Assembly (NCBI GenBank): GCA_016201285.1
Contig: JACQDE010000021.1
Location: 1 to 35,757, forward strand
DNA from: Acidobacteriota bacterium
GTDB lineage: Bacteria > Acidobacteriota > Terriglobia > Acidiferrales > UBA7541
Direction of reading: 5' to 3'
DNA: 35,757 bases
In this document: positions 18,865 to 25,651 of the stretch, piece after piece
Numbering within the stretch: position 1 is the stretch's first letter
Layout: every line of letters starts with the position of its first letter
Translations under genes and position numbers: made by a program
Notes under the pieces: generated by a model
The model's input: only the letters and a program-made list of their open reading frames with translations
What the model was told of the DNA's origin: nothing
Databases searched by the model: none

Positions 18865-19392
18865 ATGATTGAGACCACGTATACATTCCATCGTGCTGAC
18901 CGTGAGTTGTTCCGAGCCGGAAAGCTCTTTCAGAAATGGAAGCAAGTGTATGGACAAACGATGCTCTTCAGGGCAATTAAACCGAATTCGCAGATGGTTC
19001 CACCGTATGGTTTCGGTGAGCTATTGGTCGGGATGCATTCCCTGAGCATGGGTCTCGACGTATTTTGGACTGACGACGGAACTAATCCCGGATGGTGGCC
19101 CAAAGCCAGAGTTGACCGTGGCTATCTCAAAACCCTCGCATCCCTAGGAGCGAGGGCTACCAAGTTCTTCTGCCGCAGCCATCCGCAACCGCCCGATTTG
19201 ATTGTCTTCGATCATAGGAACCGGTTCTTTCTAGTAGAGGTCAAACGATCGGCTGAACCCCTAACGGCCGGACAAAAGCAGTTCTTCCCGAAAATCGAGC
19301 GGTATTTCAACCGGATGATTCCCAAAGCAAAGAGATCTCCCCACATGCCCCCTGGGCACTGGATCGAATTGATGAGGCTGCGAGCCGAATAA
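18865..19392 (+). CDS. VRR-NUC/PD-(D/E)XK-like nuclease domain protein (putative)
   Basis: The 175-residue product starts at ATG 18865; a TTG twelve bases earlier is possible. The C-terminal half holds PPDLIVFDHRNRFFLVEVKR (about 114-133), which fits the Asp...Glu-x-Lys active site of the VRR-NUC and related restriction-like nuclease folds. LTAGQKQFFPKI follows, resembling the conserved Gln helix of that group. The N-terminal half is unrecognised, with no signal or membrane segments. GC content is visibly lower than in the flanking mac and tol genes, which suggests transfer. It converges on the broken hicA gene, eight bases apart. It could be a solitary mobile-element or defence nuclease; the host target is unknown. 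Confidence 0.55.
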   Translation: MIETTYTFHRADRELFRAGKLFQKWKQVYGQTMLFRAIKPNSQMVPPYGFGELLVGMHSLSMGLDVFWTDDGTNPGWWPKARVDRGYLKTLASLGARATKFFCRSHPQPPDLIVFDHRNRFFLVEVKRSAEPLTAGQKQFFPKIERYFNRMIPKAKRSPHMPPGHWIELMRLRAE

Positions 19393-19399
19393 AATAGGG

Positions 19400-19627
19400 T
19401 CACAGAATGCTCAGGAACTCCTCGACGGAGATCTCCGCCTGTTTGAGAATGTGCGCGAGAGTCGACCGTTTCACTGGCCTGTGCGCGGGGATAATGATCT
19501 TCAGAGTTTAGTCAGGCAGGCGTTTTTGCAAGCGTATGTGGCTCCCGCGTTGTCTGACAACAATCCAGCCACCACGTTGGAAGGCCCGCACGATTCGTTC
19601 GTAGATGAGCGAGGGAACTTTGGTCAT
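19400..19627 (-). pseudogene. hicA: hicA toxin gene broken by an internal TAA stop
   Basis: The frame from ATG 19627 to TGA 19400 has 75 sense-length codons with one in-frame TAA at 19510-19508 (codon 40). Before it, VVRQRGSHIRL carries the HicA catalytic His (codon 30). After it, IIIPAHRPVKRSTLAHILKQ and AEISVEEFL are the expected second half of the family (V/I-P-x-H...TLxxILKQAxISxEEFL). HicA is an mRNA-cleaving ribosome-independent toxin with a double-stranded RNA-binding fold. The truncated 39-residue product lacks the C-terminal helix and should be inactive. It begins 11 bases after the hicB stop on the same strand. Confidence 0.85.
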
Positions 19628-19638
19628 TATTTGAGAGA

Positions 19639-19842
19639 CTAGACGACCAGCTCGCGAATTTGGCTTCCTTCCTTGGAGATGAGATCGTCTTCTGCTGGTT
19701 CGAGGTACAGCTCGACGGCCTCTCGAATGTTTGCCATGGCCTCGTCAACTGTCTCTCCTTCGCTAACACAACCGGGAAGGGATGGTACGTAGACGGTGAA
19801 TCCGCCTTCGTCACTTGGCTCCACAACCACCTTTAATGTCAT
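19639..19842 (-). CDS. hicB: HicB-family antitoxin, partner of the broken hicA
   Basis: The 67-residue protein is the partial-RNase-H-like HicB fold: VEPSDEGGFTVYVPSLPGCVSEGETVDEA is the standard segment (abbreviated here as the G-G-F...P-S-L-P-G-C-V-S-x-G-x-T motif, residues 13-34), then AMANIREAVELYLE. There is no C-terminal DNA-binding extension, so it may neutralise but not regulate by itself. GGGAGGAG precedes the ATG with a six-base gap. It lies 36 bases downstream of ssb on the same strand and upstream of hicA, the reverse of the commonest hicAB order. With hicA dead it is a stranded antitoxin. Confidence 0.88.
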   Translation of the reverse strand: MTLKVVVEPSDEGGFTVYVPSLPGCVSEGETVDEAMANIREAVELYLEPAEDDLISKEGSQIRELVV

Positions 19843-19878
19843 TTTCGGCTCCTCCCAAGATTAACGCACGCTGCCCCG

Positions 19879-20319
19879 TTAGAAAGGGATGTCTTCGTCG
19901 CCGACTTCGGGGCCGACTCCGGCGTCCTCTGCGGCTGGGGCTGCGGGCGCTTCGGTCTCCTCGCCGGAGTGAGCAGCGGCGCTCGCTTCGCCGCGCGAGC
20001 CCAACATCCGCATTTCATTGGCGACGATCTCAAACGCGGTGCGCTTCTGTCCCTGCTGGTCTTCCCACTGGCGCGACTGGATGCGTCCCTCGATGAAGAT
20101 TTGCGAGCCCTTCTTCAGGTACTTCTGGCAGATTTCCGCCAGCTTGCTCCACACCACGATCTTGTGCCACTCCGTCTGCTTCTGCGTCTGGCCGTTGCGG
20201 TCCTTGTACGACCGGTCCGTTGCCAGGCTGAAGTTGCACACCGCCTGCCCGCTTGCGGTGAAGCGTGATTCCGGATCCCGGCCCAGCCGCCCGACGAGAA
20301 TTACTTTGTTCACGGACAT
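19879..20319 (-). CDS. ssb: Single-stranded DNA-binding protein
   Basis: The 146-residue protein has an OB-fold (about 1-105: [58 protein letters not shown]), an Ala/Glu/Gly-rich flexible linker (about 110-138) and the acidic tip DEDIPF, used to recruit replication and repair partners. This is a standard bacterial SSB. It follows cpoB by 55 bases; a TATACT hexamer at 20368-20363 in that gap could give it its own promoter. Upstream of the start, GAGGA is near ATG 20319. Confidence 0.97.
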   Translation of the reverse strand: MSVNKVILVGRLGRDPESRFTASGQAVCNFSLATDRSYKDRNGQTQKQTEWHKIVVWSKLAEICQKYLKKGSQIFIEGRIQSRQWEDQQGQKRTAFEIVANEMRMLGSRGEASAAAHSGEETEAPAAPAAEDAGVGPEVGDEDIPF

Positions 20320-20374
20320 ACATGTCCTCGCAGTCTTCGAAAATTGCCCCAGCGTAGGGTGGAGTATACCTTAG

Positions 20375-21241
20375 CTATTGCTGGCGGGTGGGCGCTGGCG
20401 CCGCAGCTCCCAGCTCCCGCAGCTTGGCCCGCGCCCGGCGTTCCTCTTCCGTCGCCGGGTGACGCCGCACCACCTCGCGCAGCTCCCGCAGCGCGCTGGC
20501 CTTCTGTCCCATCTCGAGCAGCGCCATGCCCTTCTTCAACCGTGCGGCCCCGAGTTTGAAGCTCTTCGGATAATTGTCCAGCACCTTGTCGTATTCGGCG
20601 ATGGCCTCCGGATACTGCTTCTGCGCGTACAGGATTTCTCCCAGGTAGAACTGCGCGTTGGAGGCAAAGTCGTTTTCCGGAAAGAACTTCAGGTAGTCGA
20701 GGAACTGCTGCCGCGCCAGGTCGTATTTTCCGCCGGTGAAGTCCCGCAGCGCGTTCGAATAGAGCGCGTCCGCGGAAGGCGGCGGCGTGGCCGCTCCGCC
20801 CGGCGGCTGCGCCGGAGCGCCACCGGCAATCTTGGCGTCGAGGCTTTGCAGCACGCTCTGCGCCTCGCCCATCTGCTGGTTCAGTTTGCCCAGCCGCGAT
20901 TTCACCTCTTCCAGGTTGTCCGCCAGCGCCTGCACTTGAGTTGTCAGGGTGTCAATCCGCGCCCCAGAATTGGCCTGCACGTCCTGGATGCTCTTCTGCA
21001 GCACGCCGAGCGTGGTGTTCAGCTTGTTGACGGCGTCCAGCGACTGCTCCACCAGCGTCTTGAGCACCGCATTTTTCTCGTCCACGGTGCGCTGCAGCTC
21101 GCGCTGCGTCTGCATCAGCCGCTCCATGTCCGCCTGGAGCTGGATGATCTCCTTTTTCTGGGCTGCCGCCGGCGCCGGCGCGAGCAGCGCCAGCGCCACC
21201 GCCACGCCCACGGCTGTGAGCGAACCATACCGCTTTCGCAA
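20375..21241 (-). CDS. cpoB: Tol-Pal system protein CpoB/YbgF
   Basis: The 288-residue periplasmic protein has a signal peptide (about 1-27, ending APAAAQ), a long coiled-coil (about 30-135, rich in Gln, Leu, Asp: QLQADMERLMQTQRELQR and on), a Pro/Gly linker, and C-terminal TPR repeats (about 158-270: ALYSNALRDFTGGKYDLARQ, FASNAQFYLGEILYAQKQYP, SFKLGAARLKKGMALLEMGQ). CpoB coordinates Tol-Pal with cell-wall synthesis at division in enterobacteria. Position after pal in the same orientation is the classical order. Its N-terminal coiled-coil is longer than in E. coli, a common feature outside Proteobacteria (inference). Confidence 0.92.
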   Translation of the reverse strand: MRKRYGSLTAVGVAVALALLAPAPAAAQKKEIIQLQADMERLMQTQRELQRTVDEKNAVLKTLVEQSLDAVNKLNTTLGVLQKSIQDVQANSGARIDTLTTQVQALADNLEEVKSRLGKLNQQMGEAQSVLQSLDAKIAGGAPAQPPGGAATPPPSADALYSNALRDFTGGKYDLARQQFLDYLKFFPENDFASNAQFYLGEILYAQKQYPEAIAEYDKVLDNYPKSFKLGAARLKKGMALLEMGQKASALRELREVVRRHPATEEERRARAKLRELGAAAPAPTRQQ

Positions 21242-21307
21242 GGGTCTTCCTCCTCCTGCCTTCGATGCCGGCCGCGTCGCAGAAGCAGTCCCGAAGTTCC
21301 GGGACGG

Positions 21308-22054
21308 CTAGCGCGCCATCACGAAATGCCCGCGGCGGTTTTGCTGCCAGCAGTCTTCCGAGCTCTGCGTGCAGAACGGCCGCTCCTTGCCCAGGCTCAC
21401 CGTATCCATCCGGTCCGCGGATACGCCCAGCGAAATCAGGAACTGGCGCACGGTCTGCGCCCGGCGCTCGCCGAGTCCCAGGTTGTACTCCGTCGAACCG
21501 CGCTCGTCGCAGTGGCCTTCGATCACCACGCGGATCTGCGGATGCGCCCGCAGGAACTCCGCCGTCCGCGCCAGAGCGTCGCGCCCGTCCGGCCGGATGT
21601 CGAACTTGTCGTAGTCGAAGAAGGCGTCCAGGACGTTGGTGCGGAAGAGTTCTTCAATGGTGGCCTTCGGCGCCGGCGGCGGTGGTGGCGGCGGCGGCGC
21701 GGCCACGGTGATGCGCACGCTCATGTCGGCCGTGCCGCCCGGCCCGGCGGCCGTAATTGTGTACGTCATCGAGTCCGCCGGCGTCACTCGCGTCGAGCCT
21801 TCCGGCGAAACCCGCCCAACCTCCGGAGCGAGCGTCAGCTCCGTGGCGTTCGTTGAAGACCAGCTCAGCGTCACGCCGTCGCCCCGCTGGATGAACGTCT
21901 GCGACGCCTGCAGCGTCACCGTGGGACGCGCGGGGGCCGGCGGCGCCGGCGGCGGCGTGGCCGGCGGGGGCGCCACCACTTCCTTCCGGCAGGCGCCCGC
22001 AAACAGCATCAACACCATCAAGCACAGTAGCGCGTACTTTGATCGGCTGCGCAT
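21308..22054 (-). CDS. pal: Peptidoglycan-associated lipoprotein Pal, with an extra beta-sandwich-like domain
   Basis: The 248-residue protein has a lipoprotein signal ending at the Cys in LFAGAC (about residue 22). A Pro/Ala linker follows, then a beta-rich segment (about 43-118: PTVTLQASQTFIQRGDGVTL, SWSSTNATELTL and on) that looks like a small immunoglobulin-like domain, and a second Pro-rich linker. The C-terminal OmpA-like peptidoglycan-binding domain (about 138-248) has FDYDKFDIRPD, EGHCDERGSTEYNLGLGERR and the final RRGHFV. The OmpA-type Asp and Arg are present. The inserted domain makes it longer than the usual 170 residues. It is outer-membrane anchored and the receptor end of the Tol-Pal complex. 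Confidence 0.93.
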   Translation of the reverse strand: MRSRSKYALLCLMVLMLFAGACRKEVVAPPPATPPPAPPAPARPTVTLQASQTFIQRGDGVTLSWSSTNATELTLAPEVGRVSPEGSTRVTPADSMTYTITAAGPGGTADMSVRITVAAPPPPPPPPAPKATIEELFRTNVLDAFFDYDKFDIRPDGRDALARTAEFLRAHPQIRVVIEGHCDERGSTEYNLGLGERRAQTVRQFLISLGVSADRMDTVSLGKERPFCTQSSEDCWQQNRRGHFVMAR

Positions 22055-22212
22055 TCAGCTCCTCCGTACAGATAAGTTCAGGCCACGCAGGGCACAACTC
22101 GGGCACGTGGAAAAATCAACGGGTAATCCTACCACCAAGATATCTCCAGCGAAACACAATCAGAGCGACCTTGAAACACGCCGCATCACGCCGCCGCTAA
22201 CGCGCTTGCGGG

Positions 22213-23562
22213 TTAGTGCGGCGACCAGTTGGGCGACTCGTTGTGCCCCTCGAACGTGAGCTGGCGCGCCTGCGTTCCGTCGGCCAGCATTGTCCAGATC
22301 TGCCGCGTTCCCGTGCGCGTGGATTCGAACACAATATGCCGCCCGTCCGGCGCCCACGACGGCCGTTCGTTCCGCCCCGCATCGCGCGTCAGTTCCACGA
22401 TCTGCCGCGTGGCGGTGTCCATCACATAGAGGTCGTAGTTGCCGTTCGGCCGCCGCCAACTGAACGCCAGCAACTGCCCGTTCGGCGCCCACGCCGGATC
22501 GATCACGTAGCCCATGTCCGGCAGCTCGAGCTTTTCCACGCTGGACCCGTCCGCGTTCATCAGGTACAGATTCGGCAGCCCGCCGCGGTCGCTAACGAAG
22601 GCAATCTGCTGCCCGGTCTTCGGATTCCACGCCGGTGACGTGTCCACGCCTGCGGAGTACGTGATGCGCCGCAAGTTTCCGCCGGTCACGTCAATCATGA
22701 ACAGCTCCGGATCGCCGTGCATGCTGGACATGAACATCAGCTTGGATCCGTCCGGCGACCACGCTGGCGAGCTGTTCGTGCCCTTGTAGCGCATGAAGGC
22801 CATCGGCTTGGCCGTCTCCATCGAGTACAGGCAGATCTGCGCGCTGGTCACGCCGCCCGCCGGGCCATAGCAGGTGAAGGCGATGCGCGTGCCGTCCGGC
22901 GACCACCGCGGGGTCAGCGAAATCGTCCGCAAGCTCGTCAGCGGCCGCTGGTTGCTGCCGTCGTAATCCATTGCCCAGATTTCTTTCGTGCCCGTGCGCG
23001 TGCTCACAAACGCGATCTGCGTCCCGGCCACGCCGGGCATGCCGCCCGAAAGCCGCGAGACGATTTCGTCTGCGAACTGGTGCGCAAACCGCCGGATCTG
23101 CGCGTCGGTCACCTCGCCGCGGTACCGTTTGCCCAGCACCGGCTGCGCCTGCGCGTTTCTCACGTCGGAGAGCCACGCCTCGATCACCAGGTCGTTTCCG
23201 CTCGCGCTCAGATTGCCGAAGGCGAGCAGGTGCGCCGCCGCCGGCGGCGCGTTCCACTCCGCGTGCTTCAGCTCCGCGGGCACGCTCGGCGACTGCAACG
23301 GATTCATGCTCTTGCTCACCACCTCAATGGTTCCAGCGTACTCCAGGTCGGCTCGCAGCACATCAGTGAAGATCTGCGCCAGCGGCTGCGACGAGGGCGA
23401 GCGCGGCGCAGATTCCGCCACCGCCACGCGCGGCTTTTCCACCCCCAGGCCCGTCCCGGTGCGGAACCAGTCCTGCGCCGCCGCCGGCGACGCCAGAAGG
23501 AAGAGCAGGGAAGCGAGAAGCAGATAGGATTGCAGACGACGAGAGGCTGTTCGGAGCGCCAT
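22213..23562 (-). CDS. tolB: TolB, periplasmic beta-propeller of the Tol-Pal system
   Basis: The 449-residue protein has a signal peptide (about 1-29, ending ASPAAAQ). An N-terminal alpha/beta domain follows (about 30-170, with FTDVLRADLEYAGTIEVV and FADEIVSRLSGGMPGVAGT). Six PD40-like WD blades follow, with repeated LxxxPxWSPDGxxIAF text at about 210, 255, 297, 343, 387 and 430 (for example PRWSPDGTRIAFTC). TolB binds Pal and TolA and relays energy from the inner membrane. Length is typical. The gap to pal is 158 bases, the largest in the cluster, so a minor internal promoter is possible. Confidence 0.96.
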   Translation of the reverse strand: MALRTASRRLQSYLLLASLLFLLASPAAAQDWFRTGTGLGVEKPRVAVAESAPRSPSSQPLAQIFTDVLRADLEYAGTIEVVSKSMNPLQSPSVPAELKHAEWNAPPAAAHLLAFGNLSASGNDLVIEAWLSDVRNAQAQPVLGKRYRGEVTDAQIRRFAHQFADEIVSRLSGGMPGVAGTQIAFVSTRTGTKEIWAMDYDGSNQRPLTSLRTISLTPRWSPDGTRIAFTCYGPAGGVTSAQICLYSMETAKPMAFMRYKGTNSSPAWSPDGSKLMFMSSMHGDPELFMIDVTGGNLRRITYSAGVDTSPAWNPKTGQQIAFVSDRGGLPNLYLMNADGSSVEKLELPDMGYVIDPAWAPNGQLLAFSWRRPNGNYDLYVMDTATRQIVELTRDAGRNERPSWAPDGRHIVFESTRTGTRQIWTMLADGTQARQLTFEGHNESPNWSPH

Positions 23563-23634
23563 CCGGTTGGAATCCCCCAGTCAGTTTGTGCCCGGCAGGG
23601 CCGTACGCCGGCTTGGCTTTCGCGCTGCCGCGCG

Positions 23635-24411
23635 TCAGCGGCGAAAATCGAACCAAAACTCCACGGCCACGTGCGAGCCGCTGTATTCCGACGGCAGCCG
23701 CTCCAGCGGGCTCGAATCCCGGATCGAGCGGATCGCCGACCGGTCCACCGAAGCGTTCCCGCTCGACCGCAGCAGCTCGATGTTCACGATGGTGCCGTCG
23801 CGCAGCACCTGGAAGCTGATCACCGCTCGTGGCGCCCAGCGCACGCCGGGGTCAATGTATGACTGGATCCAGTTGCTGCTGACCCGCCGCCGCACCGCCT
23901 CCACGTACCACGGGAAGTGGCCGGCAAACTCGCCCCCCGGCCCGCTGAACCCCAGCCCCGCCTGCGACCCGCCGACGCTGAACTGCGTGTACGGCATCGA
24001 GGGCGTCCCGCCCTGGCCGTAGGGGATCGCGCCGGCGGGCGGCGGCGTCGTGTCCTCGAGCACCCGCGACGCCCGCGTCACATACCGCTGCTGCTTGTTC
24101 TTCTCAAACTGCGGAATCTTTTTCGCCGTTTCGTCCGTCTGTTTCGTCCGCGGCTCGGCCTTGTACAGTCCTTTCGATTCGTCCACCACGCGGCTCGTGG
24201 TCATCGCGTCCGGCCGCGGCAGCGGCACGCCCGTCACCCCCGCCACCAGCCCGATGGACACCGACCCGCCCCCCGGCCCGCCCCAGAATTCACCGCGGTG
24301 CGACAAAAAGTTCGAGATCGTCAGCGAGCCCAGCAGGATCGCGTGCGCCGAGACGGAGAACACCAGCGAGTTCTTCAGGCTGGGAATCGCGTTGCTGGCG
24401 GCGGTTGCCAT
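23635..24411 (-). CDS. TonB/TolA-like energy transducer of the Tol-Pal cluster
   Basis: The 258-residue protein has an N-terminal transmembrane helix (about 15-35, LVFSVSAHAILLGSLTISNF) that would dock with TolQ/TolR, a Pro/Lys/Gly-rich periplasmic linker (about 50-155) and a C-terminal TonB-type domain (about 175-258: WAPRAVISFQVLRDGTIVNI, ELLRSSGNASVDRSAIRSI). By position between tolR and tolB it takes the place of TolA, but its end domain looks more TonB-like. Its ATG is one base after the tolR stop. In acidobacterial genomes the TolA slot is often filled this way (from memory). Confidence 0.85.
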   Translation of the reverse strand: MATAASNAIPSLKNSLVFSVSAHAILLGSLTISNFLSHRGEFWGGPGGGSVSIGLVAGVTGVPLPRPDAMTTSRVVDESKGLYKAEPRTKQTDETAKKIPQFEKNKQQRYVTRASRVLEDTTPPPAGAIPYGQGGTPSMPYTQFSVGGSQAGLGFSGPGGEFAGHFPWYVEAVRRRVSSNWIQSYIDPGVRWAPRAVISFQVLRDGTIVNIELLRSSGNASVDRSAIRSIRDSSPLERLPSEYSGSHVAVEFWFDFRR

Positions 24412-24412
24412 T

Positions 24413-24835
24413 TTACGGAGTGCGTGGCCGGCTGCTGATCGGCTCCGTCACCACGCTGATATTCTGGATGCCGGCTTGCCTCAGCTCGTCAACCACCGTG
24501 GCGAAGCTCCCGAACGGCACCGTCTCATCGCAGCGAATGAAGATAGCGTCCGACGCCGGGTTCTGCGTCCGCGCCCGCACCATCTCCGCGACCTTGTGGA
24601 TGTTCACCGGTTCGTTCCCCAGGTACACGCGCTGCGCCCGGTCAATCGTGATCACCAGCCGGTCCTCGGCGACTTCCTTCACCGTCTTCGTCTTCGGCAG
24701 CTCCACTTCGATCCCCGATTGCAGGATGGGCGCCGTAATCATGAAGATGACCAGCAGCACCAGCACCACGTCCACGAACGGAACGATGTTGATGTCGGAA
24801 AGGGAAGTGCCGGTGTGCTTGGAAAGCTGCGGCAT
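24413..24835 (-). CDS. tolR: ExbD/TolR-family energy-transducing protein
   Basis: The 140-residue protein has a cytoplasmic N-terminus, a single transmembrane helix (about 16-38, NIVPFVDVVLVLLVIFMITAP) with the conserved proton-carrying Asp in PFVD (residue 22), and a periplasmic TolR/ExbD domain (about 45-135: VELPKTKTV, LVITIDRAQRVYLGNEPVN, FGSFATVVDELRQAGIQNIS). It forms the stator with TolQ. It overlaps none of its neighbours but is 12 bases after tolQ and one base before the tonB-like gene. Confidence 0.94.
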   Translation of the reverse strand: MPQLSKHTGTSLSDINIVPFVDVVLVLLVIFMITAPILQSGIEVELPKTKTVKEVAEDRLVITIDRAQRVYLGNEPVNIHKVAEMVRARTQNPASDAIFIRCDETVPFGSFATVVDELRQAGIQNISVVTEPISSRPRTP

Positions 24836-24847
24836 GGCTGCGCCTCG

Positions 24848-25537
24848 TTAGCTGTACTGCTTCTCAACCCGCGCCGCGAATTCCAGCGCGAAGTTGTCCA
24901 TCCGCGCGGCCAGTTCCCGGATGTGCGCCAGGTAGTGGTTGTAGGCGATTACGGCGGGAATCGCGGTGAACAGGCCGGCCGCGGTGGTGATCAGCGCTTC
25001 GGCGATGCCCGGCGCCACGGCGCGCAGGCTCGCCGCGCCGGCCGTGCCCAGCCCGAAGAACGCGTCCATTACGCCCCACACCGTCCCGAACAGCCCGATA
25101 AACGGTGTGACGCTGCCCGTCGTCGCCAGCCAGCTCATCCACTTCTCCAGCTTGTGCACTTCGTCCGCGGCCGCCAGTTGCATCTCCACGCTGACCGCAT
25201 TCAGGCTCTTGAGCTTGCCGCCGTGCGGGTTCGCTGCGCCGAGCTGCGAGGAAAGTTCGCGGTAGCCGGCCGCGTACACCGCAGCCAGCGGTGATCCGGC
25301 CCCGACCGTCGTGACCGACGCCGGCTCCGAGAGTCCTTTCCCCGCGCGAAACGCTTTCAGGAATCGGTTCGTTGCCGCTTCAATTTGGAAGAAGAGACGG
25401 TATTTCTGGTAGATGACAGCCCAGGAGAAGAGTGAAAAACCAAGCAGAAGCAGCAGGACGATGCGGGCAACCCAACCCGTCTGCTGGACCAGATTTCCAA
25501 GCTGGCCTGCGAGAATGAGAAACGCGATGTTCGGAAT
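24848..25537 (-). CDS. tolQ: TolQ/ExbB-family proton channel, apparently started at an ATT codon
   Basis: The open frame has 229 residues if started at ATT 25537, the usual length. No in-frame ATG, GTG or TTG occurs between the upstream TGA (about 25549) and GTG 25279, and starting there would remove the first helix. GGGAGG lies six bases before the ATT, ideal spacing. Segments seen: IPNIAFLILAGQLGNLVQQ; first helix VARIVLLLLLGFSLFSWAVIY (about 25-45); a cytoplasmic domain; TPFIGLFGTVWGVMDAFFGL and GIAEALITTAAGLFTAIPAV (second and third helices with the proton-path Thr/Ser). This is the typical MotA/TolQ/ExbB pattern. A TTGACC-17-TACGGT promoter lies upstream. A single-base error hiding an ATG is an alternative. 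Confidence 0.85.
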   Translation of the reverse strand: MPNIAFLILAGQLGNLVQQTGWVARIVLLLLLGFSLFSWAVIYQKYRLFFQIEAATNRFLKAFRAGKGLSEPASVTTVGAGSPLAAVYAAGYRELSSQLGAANPHGGKLKSLNAVSVEMQLAAADEVHKLEKWMSWLATTGSVTPFIGLFGTVWGVMDAFFGLGTAGAASLRAVAPGIAEALITTAAGLFTAIPAVIAYNHYLAHIRELAARMDNFALEFAARVEKQYS

Positions 25538-25582
25538 CGCCGACCTCCCTCAGAAAAACACGGAAGTAATCGCCCCAAACCT

Positions 25583-25611
25583 ACCGTAGCACACGGCTTC
25601 CGGAGGGTCAA
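25583..25611 (-). promoter_or_regulatory. Candidate tol-pal operon promoter
   Basis: On the minus strand, TTGACC (25611-25606) and TACGGT (25588-25583) are 17 bases apart, upstream of tolQ. A start near 25576 gives a leader of about 40 bases before the ATT. It is divergent from miaB, whose own -10 lies at about 25634. Confidence 0.5.
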
Positions 25612-25630
25612 ACGAATCCCCGCGCCCCTG

Positions 25631-25639
25631 TGCTAAGAT
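25631..25639 (+). promoter_or_regulatory. Extended -10 element for miaB
   Basis: TGCTAAGAT carries an extended -10 (TGn plus TAAGAT), with no convincing -35 at the right distance. The predicted start near 25646 leaves only about six bases before ATG 25652, so the miaB mRNA could be nearly leaderless. No Shine-Dalgarno sequence is seen before that ATG. Confidence 0.35.
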
Positions 25640-25651
25640 GAGTTTTCCAGA

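Noticed and set aside
20378..21856. Rightward frame of 492 codons
   Set aside because: Shadow of cpoB and pal, which have clear family motifs on the other strand.
25357..25611. Leftward 84-codon gene upstream of tolQ
   Set aside because: Out of phase with the TolQ N-terminal helix text and without motifs; the TolQ frame explains the region.
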